Of a stretch of DNA of 64,000 nucleotides, positions 45,561 to 54,987 are shown piece by piece (position 1 is the first letter of the stretch; every line of letters starts with the position of its first letter). Both the position numbers and the translations under genes were made by a program. The DNA lies in contig NZ_JBEPJZ010000002.1 in NCBI RefSeq assembly GCF_040496035.1, forward strand, positions 868,001 to 932,000, in the 5' to 3' direction. The stretch is from Agromyces sp. SYSU T00194 (GTDB lineage: Bacteria; Actinomycetota; Actinomycetes; Actinomycetales; Microbacteriaceae). The notes below the pieces were generated by a model. The model worked only from the letters and a program-made list of their open reading frames with translations. It was not told the origin of the DNA and made no database searches.

Positions 45561-45971
45561 ATGACCGACGGGACGGCGATCGTGGGCAAGCAGATGACCG
45601 AGTTGCTCAAGGGCACCCTGGAGGGCATCGTGCTCGCGCTGCTCGTGGTGCGGCCCGCCTACGGGTACGAGATCACCGCACGCCTGCGCGAGCAGGGCTT
45701 CGCCGACATCGCCGAGGGCACCGTCTACGCGCTGCTCGTACGCATCGAGCAGCGCGGGCTCGTCGACGTCGTGAAGGTGCCCTCGGAGAAGGGCCCGCCC
45801 CGCAAGGTCTACTCGCTGAATGCGTCGGGCCGTGCGGTGCTCGCCGAGTTCTGGGCGGGCTGGGACTTCCTCGCCGACCGCATCGGGCACCTCCGGCCGG
45901 CGCCGGGCGATGCGCCGCACGACGACATCACCACCGACGACAGCATCACCGACGACGAAGGAGCGCGCTGA
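45561..45971 (+). CDS. PadR family transcriptional regulator
   Basis: A 136-residue PadR protein: QMTELLKGTLEGIVLALLVVRPAYGYEITARLREQGFADIAEGTVYALLVRIEQRGLV is the winged helix (residues about 10-65), then PPRKVYSLNASGR and a C-terminal dimer helix with an acidic tail. It opens a four-gene operon with a DUF1048 protein and an ABC exporter, the usual drug-export arrangement. ATG at 45561 lies 16 bases after the predicted transcription start. It is expected to repress its own promoter until a ligand binds. Confidence 0.93.
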   Translation: MTDGTAIVGKQMTELLKGTLEGIVLALLVVRPAYGYEITARLREQGFADIAEGTVYALLVRIEQRGLVDVVKVPSEKGPPRKVYSLNASGRAVLAEFWAGWDFLADRIGHLRPAPGDAPHDDITTDDSITDDEGAR

Positions 45972-45972
45972 C

Positions 45973-46464
45973 ATGGCCGCCAAGTGGATCGAGGCCCTCA
46001 CGGGCTCGCTCGAGCAGAAGAAGCAGTACCGACAGGACCGCGCGCGCATCGCCGGGCTCCCCGAGCCGTACCGCACCGCCGCGCAGGGCATGCACCGCTA
46101 CCTCATGTACGCCGGCGGCATCACCGACGGCGACACGCTCATCACGATGTTCGGCGACCTCGCCGACCTGTGGGAGCGCGCCGCCGTCGACGGCACGCCC
46201 GTGCGCGACATCGCCGGCGACGACCCCGTCGGGTTCGCCGAGGACTTCGCGCGCGCCTACGCCGGGAAGCAGTGGATCGACCGCGAGCGCGCACGCCTGG
46301 TCGCCGCCTTCGAGGGCGCCGAGGAGGCGGATGCCCCGGGCTCGACCACATCGGGCTCGACCACATCGGGCTCGACCGGCTCAGCCCCGACCAGCTCAGC
46401 CCCGACCGGCTCGGAGCCGGCCAGCTCGGACCCGGCGGCCCCGCGCACCGACGAGGAGGCATGA
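45973..46464 (+). CDS. DUF1048 domain protein with repetitive C-terminal tail
   Basis: A 163-residue protein. Residues 1-110 form the DUF1048 helical domain (KWIEALTGSLEQKKQYRQD, AGLPEPYRTAAQGMHRYLMYAGG, FAEDFARAYAGKQWIDRERARL). DUF1048 proteins regularly accompany PadR and drug ABC exporters but have no known activity. From about residue 118 the tail is low complexity, based on a Gly-Ser-Thr-Thr-Ser repeat followed by Ser/Ala/Pro/Thr. The stop overlaps the ATPase start (ATGA). Confidence 0.88.
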   Translation: MAAKWIEALTGSLEQKKQYRQDRARIAGLPEPYRTAAQGMHRYLMYAGGITDGDTLITMFGDLADLWERAAVDGTPVRDIAGDDPVGFAEDFARAYAGKQWIDRERARLVAAFEGAEEADAPGSTTSGSTTSGSTGSAPTSSAPTGSEPASSDPAAPRTDEEA

Positions 46465-47261
46465 CCGTGGCCACCGCCATCCGCCTGCGCGGCATCGAGA
46501 AGTCGTTCGGCGACGTCGACGTGCTGCGCGGGGTCGACCTGGACGTCGCGGCGGGCAGCATCCTCGCCCTGCTCGGCGCGAACGGGGCGGGCAAGACCAC
46601 CCTGGTCCGCATCCTCTCGACGCTGCTGCACGCCGATGCGGGCACCGCGACGGTGCTGGGGGCGGATGTCGCGGGCGACCCCGGCCGGGTGCGCGCATCG
46701 ATCAGCCTGACCGGCCAGTTCGCCGCGGTCGACGAGGTGCTCACGGGGCGCGAGAACCTCGTGCTCGTGGGGCGCCTCCGCCACCTGCCGCACCCGGGCG
46801 CCGTCGCCGACGACCTGCTCGCACGGTTCGCCCTCGCCGACGCCGCCGACCGGCGCGTCGCCACCTACTCGGGCGGCATGCGGCGGCGCCTCGACATCGC
46901 GATGAGCCTGGTCGGTGACCCGCCGGTCATCGTGCTCGACGAGCCCACGACCGGGCTCGACCCGCAGGCGCGCATCGAGGTCTGGGACACGATCGCCTCG
47001 CTCGCCGCGGCCGGCACCACCGTGCTGCTCACCACGCAGACCCTCGACGAGGCGGAGCGCCTCGCCGACCGCATCGCGATCCTGCACGACGGCACGATCC
47101 TGCACGAGGGCACCCTCGACGAGCTGCGGCGGCTGCTGCCGCCCGCGGCGGTCGAGGTCGTCGAGCGGCAGCCGTCGCTCGAGGAGGTCTTCCTGGCGGT
47201 CGTGGGCTACCGGTCGACGGATGCCTCCTCCTCCCCTGCCACCGGAACGGAACGCCCATGA
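46461..47261 (+). CDS. ABC transporter ATP-binding protein (daunorubicin-resistance type)
   Basis: A 266-residue ATPase: LLGANGAGKTTLVRIL (Walker A), TYSGGMRRRLDIAMSLV (signature), VIVLDEPTTGLDP (Walker B) and a late TQTLDEAERLADRIAIL. The ALAFA-type tail of DrrA proteins is replaced by a short C-terminus. It overlaps both neighbours by four bases, so all four genes are tightly coupled. It is the motor of the second export system. Confidence 0.94.
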   Translation: MTVATAIRLRGIEKSFGDVDVLRGVDLDVAAGSILALLGANGAGKTTLVRILSTLLHADAGTATVLGADVAGDPGRVRASISLTGQFAAVDEVLTGRENLVLVGRLRHLPHPGAVADDLLARFALADAADRRVATYSGGMRRRLDIAMSLVGDPPVIVLDEPTTGLDPQARIEVWDTIASLAAAGTTVLLTTQTLDEAERLADRIAILHDGTILHEGTLDELRRLLPPAAVEVVERQPSLEEVFLAVVGYRSTDASSSPATGTERP

Positions 47262-48022
47262 CCTCCCACGCCCTCGCCGACACCCGCGTGCTCACGGGCC
47301 GCTCGCTGAGGCACGTGCTCCGCAGCCCCGACACCATCCTCACCACCGCCGTCACGCCGATCGCGCTCCTGCTGCTGTTCGTCTACGTGCTCGGCGGGGC
47401 GATCGATGTGGGCGGCAACGTGTCGTACGTCGACTACCTGCTGCCGGGCATCCTCCTCATCACCATCGCGTCCGGCGTCGCCTACACGGCGTACCGGTTG
47501 TTCCTCGACCTGCAGGGCGGCATCTTCGACCGCTTCCGCACGATGCCGATCGCGGGTTCGAGCGTGCTCTGGGCGCACGTGCTCACCTCGCTCGTCGCGA
47601 ACCTCGCGTCGGTCGCCATCGTGGTCGGCGTCGCGCTGCTGATGGGCTTCCGCACCGGGGCATCCGTCGCCGCCTGGTTCGCCGTCACCGGCATCCTGGT
47701 GCTGTTCACGCTCGCCCTCACCTGGCTCGCGGTGATCGCGGGCCTCTCGGCGACGTCGGTCGACGGCGCCAGCGCGTTCAGCTATCCGCTCATCTTCCTG
47801 CCGTTCATCAGCTCGGCGTTCGTGCCGACCGACTCGATGCCGGCGCCCGTCGCGTGGTTCGCCGAGCACCAGCCGGTCACGGCGATCGTCGACTCGCTGC
47901 GCGCGCTGTTCGCGGGCGCGCCGGTCGGCGCCGACCTCTGGGTCGCGCTGGCGTGGCTCGTGGGCATCCTCGCGGTCGCCTGGACGGTGGCGCTGCTGCT
48001 GCATCGACGGCGCGTGCGGTGA
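47258..48022 (+). CDS. ABC-2 permease (DrrB-like)
   Basis: A 254-residue permease with six TM helices: DTILTTAVTPIALLLLFVYVLGG, YVDYLLPGILLITIASGVAYTAYRLF, then the ABC-2 motif FRTMPIAGSSVLWAHVLTSL. Similar in size and layout to DrrB and other antibiotic exporters. It is coupled to the ATPase before it by ATGA. Together with padR and the DUF1048 protein it forms a self-regulated export operon. Confidence 0.93.
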   Translation: MTSHALADTRVLTGRSLRHVLRSPDTILTTAVTPIALLLLFVYVLGGAIDVGGNVSYVDYLLPGILLITIASGVAYTAYRLFLDLQGGIFDRFRTMPIAGSSVLWAHVLTSLVANLASVAIVVGVALLMGFRTGASVAAWFAVTGILVLFTLALTWLAVIAGLSATSVDGASAFSYPLIFLPFISSAFVPTDSMPAPVAWFAEHQPVTAIVDSLRALFAGAPVGADLWVALAWLVGILAVAWTVALLLHRRRVR

Positions 48023-48126
48023 GCGCCGAGTCGCGGCGCGGCGCCGCACCGAGCGCGGGCAGCGCCGACGGCCCGGAGCTCGCGCTCCGAGCCGCCGACG
48101 GCTCCCCCGTTCCCCCAGGGGGCGTG

Positions 48127-48363
48127 TCAGTCGGCCGCTGCGCAGACGCCCGTGGCGGTGGCGTTCTTGGCCTGGCCGCCGACGGCCTTGACGACGTCGC
48201 CGACGTTCGTGAAGCCGAGCGCGCCGACGGTGTTGATGGTCTTGTGCACCTGCCCGAAGCAGGCGTTGTCGTTGGGGCCCATGTGGCCCGCGGCCTGCGC
48301 CGGTGCGGCGAAGCCGACCACAGCGAGGCCGACGATGAATCCGGTGGCGAGAATGCGCTTCAT
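48127..48363 (-). CDS. Small secreted protein with two cysteines
   Basis: A 78-residue protein: signal peptide residues 1-24 (MKRILATGFIVGLAVVGFAAPAQA), then a mature part of about 54 residues starting AGHMGPNDNACFGQVHK and ending GVCAAAD. The two cysteines could form one disulphide. The middle (TVGALGFTNVGDVVKAVG) is Gly/Val rich. GGAAAG precedes the ATG. It stands alone between the export operon and a tRNA. It is not a known toxin or bacteriocin that I recognise; the size leaves many options. Confidence 0.75.
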   Translation of the reverse strand: MKRILATGFIVGLAVVGFAAPAQAAGHMGPNDNACFGQVHKTINTVGALGFTNVGDVVKAVGGQAKNATATGVCAAAD

Positions 48364-48480
48364 TGGACTTTCCCTTTCAATCGGCGGGTGCCTGACGACC
48401 CGATTACCTGTAGTTCCGGCCGAGGCAGGTGTTCGGATGCACGCCGATCGAAGAATTTCCCGCGAAGGCGCGGGCACGGT

Positions 48481-48553
48481 GCTCCCGCTGGGATTCGAAC
48501 CCAGACTCGGGCGAGTTTAAGTCGCCTGCCTCTGCCAGTTGGGCTACGGGAGC
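48481..48553 (-). tRNA. tRNA with UAA anticodon (Leu-type) on a class I body
   Basis: A 73-base cloverleaf on the minus strand: acceptor GCTCCCG paired with CGGGAGC and discriminator A; D arm with GG in the loop; anticodon stem GGCGA/TCGCC with loop CTTAAAC, so the anticodon is UAA (reads UUA, Leu). The variable loop has only five bases (CGAGT) and the T arm is CTGGG-TTCGAAT-CCCAG. No CCA is encoded (the 3' flank is CCG). Leu tRNAs normally have a long variable arm, so identity is uncertain. Confidence 0.85.
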
Positions 48554-48619
48554 GCGGCGGCGGGCCGCGCCCTCACCTTACCGAGCGGATGCCTCGCGGC
48601 AGCCCGCGAACGCGAACGC

Positions 48620-48662
48620 GAACGCGCCGCCGACCTGCGTGATGCAGGCGGGCGGCGCGTTC
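48620..48662 (-). terminator. Hairpin terminator downstream of ndh
   Basis: A 12-bp perfect inverted repeat (48620-48631 with 48651-48662), with an inner CCTGC/GCAGG pair. It lies 18 bp past the stop of the NADH dehydrogenase gene in its direction of transcription. A terminator role is likely. Confidence 0.6.
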
Positions 48663-48679
48663 GAACGAGGGGCGAACCG

Positions 48680-50086
48680 CTACTTGGCGGCTGCCGCCTC
48701 GGCGGGCTTCTTCGCGGGCGTGCGGGGCTTCTTCGCGGCGGGCGCCTTCGGGGCCTCCGCGGCCGGGGGCTTCGGGCGCGCGGCGAACTCCTCGAACGCG
48801 GCACGCGGGTGCTCGCGGGCCTCGAGCGAGACGATGTCGCGGCCGAGCCAGAAGTTGTTCCACCAGCCCCAGAAGACGCGGAGCTTGCGCTCCCAGCTCG
48901 GGATGGCGAGGCCGTGGTAGCCGCGGTGGGCGAACCAGGCGATGAGGCCCTTCATGGCGAACTTGCCCGACTGGAATGCGCCCGAGCCGATGCCGAGACC
49001 GGCGACCGCGCCGAGGTTCTTGTGCACGTACTGCTTCGGCTCCTCGCCGCGCAGCACCGCCACGATGTTCTTCGCGAGCAGCTTGCCCTGGCGCACGGCG
49101 TGCTGGGCGTTCGGCACGCAGAAGCCGCCGACGCCGCCGCCGGTGAGGTCGGGCACGGCACTGATGTCGCCGGCCGCCCAGGCGTCCTCGACGATGTCGT
49201 CCTCGTCGCCCACGCGCAGGTCGGGGCGGGTGACGATGCGACCGCGCTCCTCGACGGGCAGGTCGCTGTTGCGCACGATCTGCGGGTTCGCCATGACGCC
49301 GGCGGTCCACACGATGAGGTCGGTGTCGAAGGTCCGGCCGGTCGAGAGCTCGATGTGGCCGTCGACGGCCGACTTCAGCTGCGTGTCGAGGTGGATCTCG
49401 GCGCCGCGCTGGGCGAGGTGCTTGATGACCCAGTGGCTCGTGGGCAGCGACACCTCGGGCATGATGCGGCCCATCGCCTCGATGAGGTGGAAGTGCGTGT
49501 CGTCGAAGCTCAGCTGCGGGTAGAACTCGAGCAGCGAGCTGGCGAACGAGCGGAGCTCGGCGAACACCTCGATGCCGGCGAAGCCGCCGCCGACGACGAC
49601 GACCGTCAGCAGGCGGTCGCGCTCGGGGCCGGCCGGCAGGTTCGCGGCCTTGTCGAAGTTGGTGAGCAGGCGGTCGCGGATCGCGGCGGCCTCCTCGACG
49701 GTCTTCAGGCCGTAGGCGTTCTCGGCGATGCCCGGGATGGGGAAGGTGCGCGAGACGGCGCCGCCGGTCACCACGACGATGTCGTAGTCGAACTGGTAGT
49801 CGTCGGCGCCCTCGGGCGAGATGGTCGCCTGCTTCGACGCGTGGTCGATCTTGGTGACCTTGGCGGTGACGACGTTGGTCTTGCGCAGGTGACGACGCAA
49901 CGCCACCACCGAGTGACGCGGCTCGATCGAGCCGGCGGCGACCTCGGGGAGGAACGGCTGGTAGGTCATGTAGGGAAGCGGGTCGACAACCGTGACCTCG
50001 GCCTCTCCGGCCCGCAGCCACTTCTCGAGCTTCCACGCGGTGTAGAACCCGGCATAGCCGCCACCGACGATGAGAATCTTGGGCAC
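48680..50086 (-). CDS. ndh: Type II NADH dehydrogenase (NDH-2)
   Basis: A 468-residue membrane-associated flavoprotein passing electrons from NADH to menaquinone without pumping protons. It has two dinucleotide-binding folds: ILIVGGGYAGFYTAWKLEK (FAD, N-terminal) and VVVVGGGFAGIEVFAELR (NADH). PYMTYQPFLPEVAAG, VWTAGV and WAAGDIS are NDH-2 signatures. The amphipathic C-terminus (GWWNNFWLGRD) is the membrane anchor, followed by a Lys/Ala/Pro-rich tail of about 40 residues. The GTG at 50086 has GAGGAG upstream. TACAGT (50137-50132) may be its -10. Confidence 0.94.
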   Translation of the reverse strand: MPKILIVGGGYAGFYTAWKLEKWLRAGEAEVTVVDPLPYMTYQPFLPEVAAGSIEPRHSVVALRRHLRKTNVVTAKVTKIDHASKQATISPEGADDYQFDYDIVVVTGGAVSRTFPIPGIAENAYGLKTVEEAAAIRDRLLTNFDKAANLPAGPERDRLLTVVVVGGGFAGIEVFAELRSFASSLLEFYPQLSFDDTHFHLIEAMGRIMPEVSLPTSHWVIKHLAQRGAEIHLDTQLKSAVDGHIELSTGRTFDTDLIVWTAGVMANPQIVRNSDLPVEERGRIVTRPDLRVGDEDDIVEDAWAAGDISAVPDLTGGGVGGFCVPNAQHAVRQGKLLAKNIVAVLRGEEPKQYVHKNLGAVAGLGIGSGAFQSGKFAMKGLIAWFAHRGYHGLAIPSWERKLRVFWGWWNNFWLGRDIVSLEAREHPRAAFEEFAARPKPPAAEAPKAPAAKKPRTPAKKPAEAAAAK

Positions 50087-50150
50087 GGTGAATGAACTCC
50101 TCAGTTGGTGGGTGCGTGGGGGCGTGCGAACACTGTACTCCCGACCGCGG

Positions 50151-51452
50151 TCACGTTTCATGGCGCGACGTGCGCCGGATATGCCGAGTGGCACCGATGC
50201 CCAACAGCGTTGCCAGCGTACCAAACCCCAGCAGCAGGGCGAGCGGCAGCGTGATGTAGGCGAGGCTCGAGGGGGTCGGCAGCAGCGTGAGCGCGACGCG
50301 CGACTGCGGCTCCGGCGGGTCGGGGAACGGCACGACCTCCTGCTCCTCGTCGTCCACCTCCTCGCCGCCCGTCGGCAGGTCGGCCCGGCGGTGGATGGTG
50401 ACCCACTGCGACAGGTCGCCCATCGGGTTCGCACTCACCGGCTCGACCTCGGCGGTGAGGGCCGCGGGCGGGTCGATCAGTCCGTAGCCGTAGAGCGGGC
50501 TCGGCACCTCGTGCCCGTCGGGGTCGGCGGTCGCGATGACCCGCTGGATGACGTTGTTCGCGTCGAGGTCGGGGTACGCCGAGCGCACCAGTGCGACGAG
50601 TCCGCTGACCAGCGGCGCCGCGCCGCTCGTGCCCTCCCAGAGCACGTAGCCCGCGTTGCCGGGCTGCACGCCGACGAGCTCCTCGCTCGGCGCCGACACC
50701 CCGATGGTGATGCCCTGGGAGGACGCGTCGAAGCTGACCTCCTTGTCGATGTCGACGCCGGCGACGGTCAGCACGCCCGGGATCGTCGCGGGTGCGCCGA
50801 CCTCGGTCGTGCCGCTCCCCCGGTTGCCCGCCGCAGCGACCACGACCACGTCGTTGGCGAAGGCGTAGCCGAACGCGTCGTCCCAGCTCTCCGGCCAGTC
50901 GCGGGTGTTGCGGGTCAGCGACATGTTGATCACGTCGGCGCCGTTGTCGACCGCCCAGCGCACGCCCGCGGCGATCTGGTCGTCGGTGCTCACGGCACCC
51001 TCGTCGGACTGGCCGAACGCGACCGAGATCGACAGCAGGTCGGCCTGCGGGGCGACGCCGATCACGCCGTTGCCCTCGCCCGTGCCGCGGCCGGCGAGCA
51101 GCGACGCCACCCACGTGCCGTGGTTCGCGTCGTCGCCGACGGGCGTCTGCCCGTCGGGCGAGCCGATGCCCGAGACATCCGTGCCGCCGACGACCGCGTC
51201 CGCCAGCTCCGTGACCGACGAGTCGATGCCGGTGTCGATGACTGCGACCGTGACGCCCGCGCCCTGCGTGGTCTGCCAGGCGGTGGTGAAGCCGTAGTCG
51301 GTGAGCCAGTACTGGCGGTCGCGCACGGTGTCGGCCTGCGCGGGCAGCGGCACCGCGACCAGCACGGCGACGGCGGTCGCGGTCGCGACGACGCGGGCCA
51401 GGCGGCGGGCGGCGCGACGAGAACGACGGCGGGGCGGATGCTCCGGGCTCAC
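50151..51452 (-). CDS. Secreted, membrane-anchored S8 serine protease (mycosin-like)
   Basis: A 433-residue subtilisin. A signal peptide ends at about residue 40 (LPAQA). The catalytic triad is D73 (AVIDTGID), H111 (NHGTWVA) and S276 (EGTSGAAP), with oxyanion Asn210 (AAAGN). After the protease a linker with acidic run leads to one TM helix (LPLALLLGFGTLATLLGIGA) and a basic tail ending TSRHET. This is the mycosin form, used in ESX secretion in mycobacteria, but no ESX genes are nearby. The GTG overlaps the DUF501 stop. Confidence 0.9.
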   Translation of the reverse strand: MSPEHPPRRRSRRAARRLARVVATATAVAVLVAVPLPAQADTVRDRQYWLTDYGFTTAWQTTQGAGVTVAVIDTGIDSSVTELADAVVGGTDVSGIGSPDGQTPVGDDANHGTWVASLLAGRGTGEGNGVIGVAPQADLLSISVAFGQSDEGAVSTDDQIAAGVRWAVDNGADVINMSLTRNTRDWPESWDDAFGYAFANDVVVVAAAGNRGSGTTEVGAPATIPGVLTVAGVDIDKEVSFDASSQGITIGVSAPSEELVGVQPGNAGYVLWEGTSGAAPLVSGLVALVRSAYPDLDANNVIQRVIATADPDGHEVPSPLYGYGLIDPPAALTAEVEPVSANPMGDLSQWVTIHRRADLPTGGEEVDDEEQEVVPFPDPPEPQSRVALTLLPTPSSLAYITLPLALLLGFGTLATLLGIGATRHIRRTSRHET

Positions 51453-52006
51453 GAGGCTCCGTCGTCGGGCGTGCCGCCCGCGGCATCCGGCTCGTCGTCG
51501 ACGCCGTAGTCGACGCAGACGCACACGGTCGGCTTCCACGACGACGCCTCGAGCGCGAGGTCGCCGATGGGGTTGAGGCCCGGGCCGGCGGCGAGCGCGT
51601 GGGCGGCGAGCGCGTGCAGGCACTTGACGCGCACGGGCATGCCGCCCGCGGAGACGCCGTGCAGCTCGGGCACGACGAGGAAGCTCTCGCGGTCGGCGAG
51701 GTACGACTCGTGGGCGGCGACGTACGCGGCGCGCACCTCGTCGTCCTGCTCGAGCAGCTCGGCGTACTCGACCATGAGGTGCGCGGCCTCGAGGTAGCTC
51801 ATCGCCGCCGTGGCCGCCGGGTGGGTCAGGTAGTAGAGCGTGGGGAACGGGGTGCCGTCGGCGAGGCGCGGCGCGGTCGCGACGACCGTCGGCGCACCGC
51901 AGACGCAGCGCGCGGGAATGCCGATGACGTCGCGCGCCGGGCGACCCAGTTGGGCGGAGACGACGCGGATGTCGCGTGCGCTCGCCTGCTCGAACGGTGG
52001 TCGCAT
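51449..52006 (-). CDS. DUF501 protein
   Basis: A 185-residue actinobacterial DUF501 protein. PARDVIGIPARCVCGAPTVVATAPRL contains a CxC pair; TLYYLTHPAATAAMSYLEAAHLMVEY and GGMPVRVKCLHALAAHALAAGPGLNPIGD are the family core. The C-terminal CVCVDYG has another CxC, so a metal site or disulphides are possible. It is translated from an ATG that overlaps the FtsB-like stop by one base, placing it inside the enolase-side unit. Function unknown, although the neighbourhood is conserved in actinobacteria. Confidence 0.9.
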   Translation of the reverse strand: MRPPFEQASARDIRVVSAQLGRPARDVIGIPARCVCGAPTVVATAPRLADGTPFPTLYYLTHPAATAAMSYLEAAHLMVEYAELLEQDDEVRAAYVAAHESYLADRESFLVVPELHGVSAGGMPVRVKCLHALAAHALAAGPGLNPIGDLALEASSWKPTVCVCVDYGVDDEPDAAGGTPDDGAS

Positions 52007-52464
52007 CAGCCGTCTCCCTCGGATGCATCGGTGGCGGTGCCCGCCGCGATCAACGACGCCAGCAGCGTGCGCGACCAGTCGGCCTGCGCCTGCTCGACCT
52101 CGGTCGAGATCGGCGCGGCCTCCTCGGCCACGTCGGCGGGCTCGAGGTCGTCGATCACGAGGTAGCTGACCTCGCCCGGCAGCACGTAGTAGAGGCGCTC
52201 GCGGGCCTGCGACATGACGAACGTGCGGTCGTCCCATCGCTCGCGCTCGGCGCGCAGGTCGCGCACGTCGGCCCGCTGCGCGGCCACGTCGGCCTCGAGC
52301 GCCGCGATCTCGGCACGCTGCTCGGCCCAGACGCGGAGGGTGGGGGCCAGCACCACGACGGCGAGCACCGCCAGGGCCAGCATGATGATGGTGAAGCCGG
52401 AGAAGCGGATGCCGCGCAGCCAGGCGCCCACGGAGGACTCGGGCATGCGACTCCTCCCCGGCAC
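52006..52464 (-). CDS. Septum formation initiator (FtsB/DivIC-like)
   Basis: A 152-residue single-pass division protein. A TM helix at about residues 22-43 (GFTIIMLALAVLAVVVLAP) is followed by a coiled coil (AEQRAEIAALEADVAAQRADVRDLRAERERWDD) and a short C-terminal domain with ARERLYYVLPGEVSYLVID, the DivIC signature. It would join the FtsL/FtsQ complex at the septum. It follows eno by 43 bp. An alternative ATG at 52446 would trim six residues. Confidence 0.92.
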   Translation of the reverse strand: MPGRSRMPESSVGAWLRGIRFSGFTIIMLALAVLAVVVLAPTLRVWAEQRAEIAALEADVAAQRADVRDLRAERERWDDRTFVMSQARERLYYVLPGEVSYLVIDDLEPADVAEEAAPISTEVEQAQADWSRTLLASLIAAGTATDASEGDG

Positions 52465-52507
52465 GGCGCGGTCGGGGCGGCCCCGCGGCCCCCCCGACCC
52501 CCGTGCG

Positions 52508-53797
<1,290 letters not shown>

Positions 53798-53846
53798 TTA
53801 CGTGGTGGTGGTGTCCCGGACGACCCCATCGTGGTCCGCGTTCCCG

Positions 53847-53877
53847 AGTCTAGTGACGGGCCCGGCGACGAACCCAA
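53847..53877 (-). promoter_or_regulatory. Predicted eno promoter
   Basis: On the coding strand, TTGGGT (53877-53872) and TAGACT (53852-53847) are separated by 19 bp, giving a start near 53840 and a leader of about 50 bases. The spacing is slightly long, so the call is tentative. The same TAGACT hexamer is found before fbaA and nhaA. Confidence 0.4.
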
Positions 53878-53903
53878 GTCGCGCCGGACGGCCGGACCTC
53901 GGC

Positions 53904-54944
53904 TCACGGCGCCCGCTCGAGGGTGACCGGCGTCTCGCCGAGCGAGCGGGGTGCGGATGCCACGGGGGCGCGCCAGCTCCGCAACGGCCGGAGGAGCAGT
54001 CGATGCCCGACGGCATCCGCGATGCGCAGGATGCCGGCGACGGGGCGCCCCCGGCGGAGGAGTCGTCGACCGTCGGCGAACTTCTCGGCGGACCGCCGCT
54101 GCTGGTGCGCACGCCAGATGGCCGCGAGCGCGGCGGCCTGCTCCGGCGTGTTCGCCGGCGAGTGGTACGTCGTCGACCAGACGCGGCGGATCGTGCGCAC
54201 GGCGAGCGCGTCGTCGTTCGAGAGGTTCGACCCGTGCCGCCGGTAGGCGACCAGCGGGCGGTCGACGAGGCGCAGCGGACCGAGTCGCGCGAGCCGCGAG
54301 ATGAAGTCCCAGTCGCTGCCGACCGGGTAGCTCGGGTCGAATCCGCCGGTGCGGGCGAATGCGTCGCGTCGGACCATGAGGCAACTCATCGGCACCACGG
54401 GAAGGGCGAGGAACACGTGCTCCAGGCCCCGCTCGGCGCCGAGCTCGGGGCCGCCGGGATCGGCCATGCGTTCGCGCCCGCGCATCTGCCGTCGGAAGAG
54501 CCCGGGACGCACGGGCGCACCCTCGGCATCGATCAGCTCGGCACGCGTGAAGGCCCCGACGGCGGCCGGGTGCGACGCCAACGTGTCGACCAGGGTCGCG
54601 AGCACCCCCTCCGACCATGCGTCGTCGTCGTCCAGGAAGATCAAGTGGGTCGCCTCCGGCGAGGCGAGCGCGGCTCCGGCGTTCCGATTGCCGGCGACGC
54701 CGGTGTGGGCCTTCAGCGCCAGTGACACCCGGGAATCGCCGAGGAATCCGCGCACCACGTCGGGCCCGTCGTCCACCGAGCCGTCGTCGATCACGATCAC
54801 CTCGAACCGCTCGTACGTCTGCGCGAGCACCGACCCGAGCGTCTGCGCGACGTAGTGCCCGCGGTTGTGGAGCGTGAGGACGACGGTCACGAGCGGGCGG
54901 GCACCGTCGGGAGCACCCGCCTCCGCATCCCCGATCGCCGTCAC
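53904..54944 (-). CDS. Family 2 glycosyltransferase
   Basis: A 346-residue GT-A glycosyltransferase. LVTVVLTLHNRGHYVAQTLGSVLAQTYERFEVIVIDDGS is the donor-binding start (Asp pair at about 52-53). Later come AHTGVAGNRNAGAALA, HLIFLDDDDAWSEG (the DxD metal motif), and WDFISRLARLG (the catalytic D/W-D region). No TM helix, so it is a cytosolic enzyme. GTG at 54944 is chosen as the first start that keeps the N-terminal fold intact. The acceptor is unknown; cell-wall or surface polysaccharides are the usual targets. Confidence 0.88.
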   Translation of the reverse strand: MTAIGDAEAGAPDGARPLVTVVLTLHNRGHYVAQTLGSVLAQTYERFEVIVIDDGSVDDGPDVVRGFLGDSRVSLALKAHTGVAGNRNAGAALASPEATHLIFLDDDDAWSEGVLATLVDTLASHPAAVGAFTRAELIDAEGAPVRPGLFRRQMRGRERMADPGGPELGAERGLEHVFLALPVVPMSCLMVRRDAFARTGGFDPSYPVGSDWDFISRLARLGPLRLVDRPLVAYRRHGSNLSNDDALAVRTIRRVWSTTYHSPANTPEQAAALAAIWRAHQQRRSAEKFADGRRLLRRGRPVAGILRIADAVGHRLLLRPLRSWRAPVASAPRSLGETPVTLERAP

Positions 54945-54987
54945 GGTCCGAGGATCCCACGATTCGCCCGGCCCGCGCCGAGCGAGG

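Noticed and set aside
48481..48553. tRNA as an integration site of a genomic island
   Set aside because: No integrase, no repeat of the tRNA 3' end and no compositional change beside it.
50151..51452. S8 protease as part of a type VII secretion locus
   Set aside because: No EccB/C/D/E, WXG100 or PE/PPE-like genes occur in the window.
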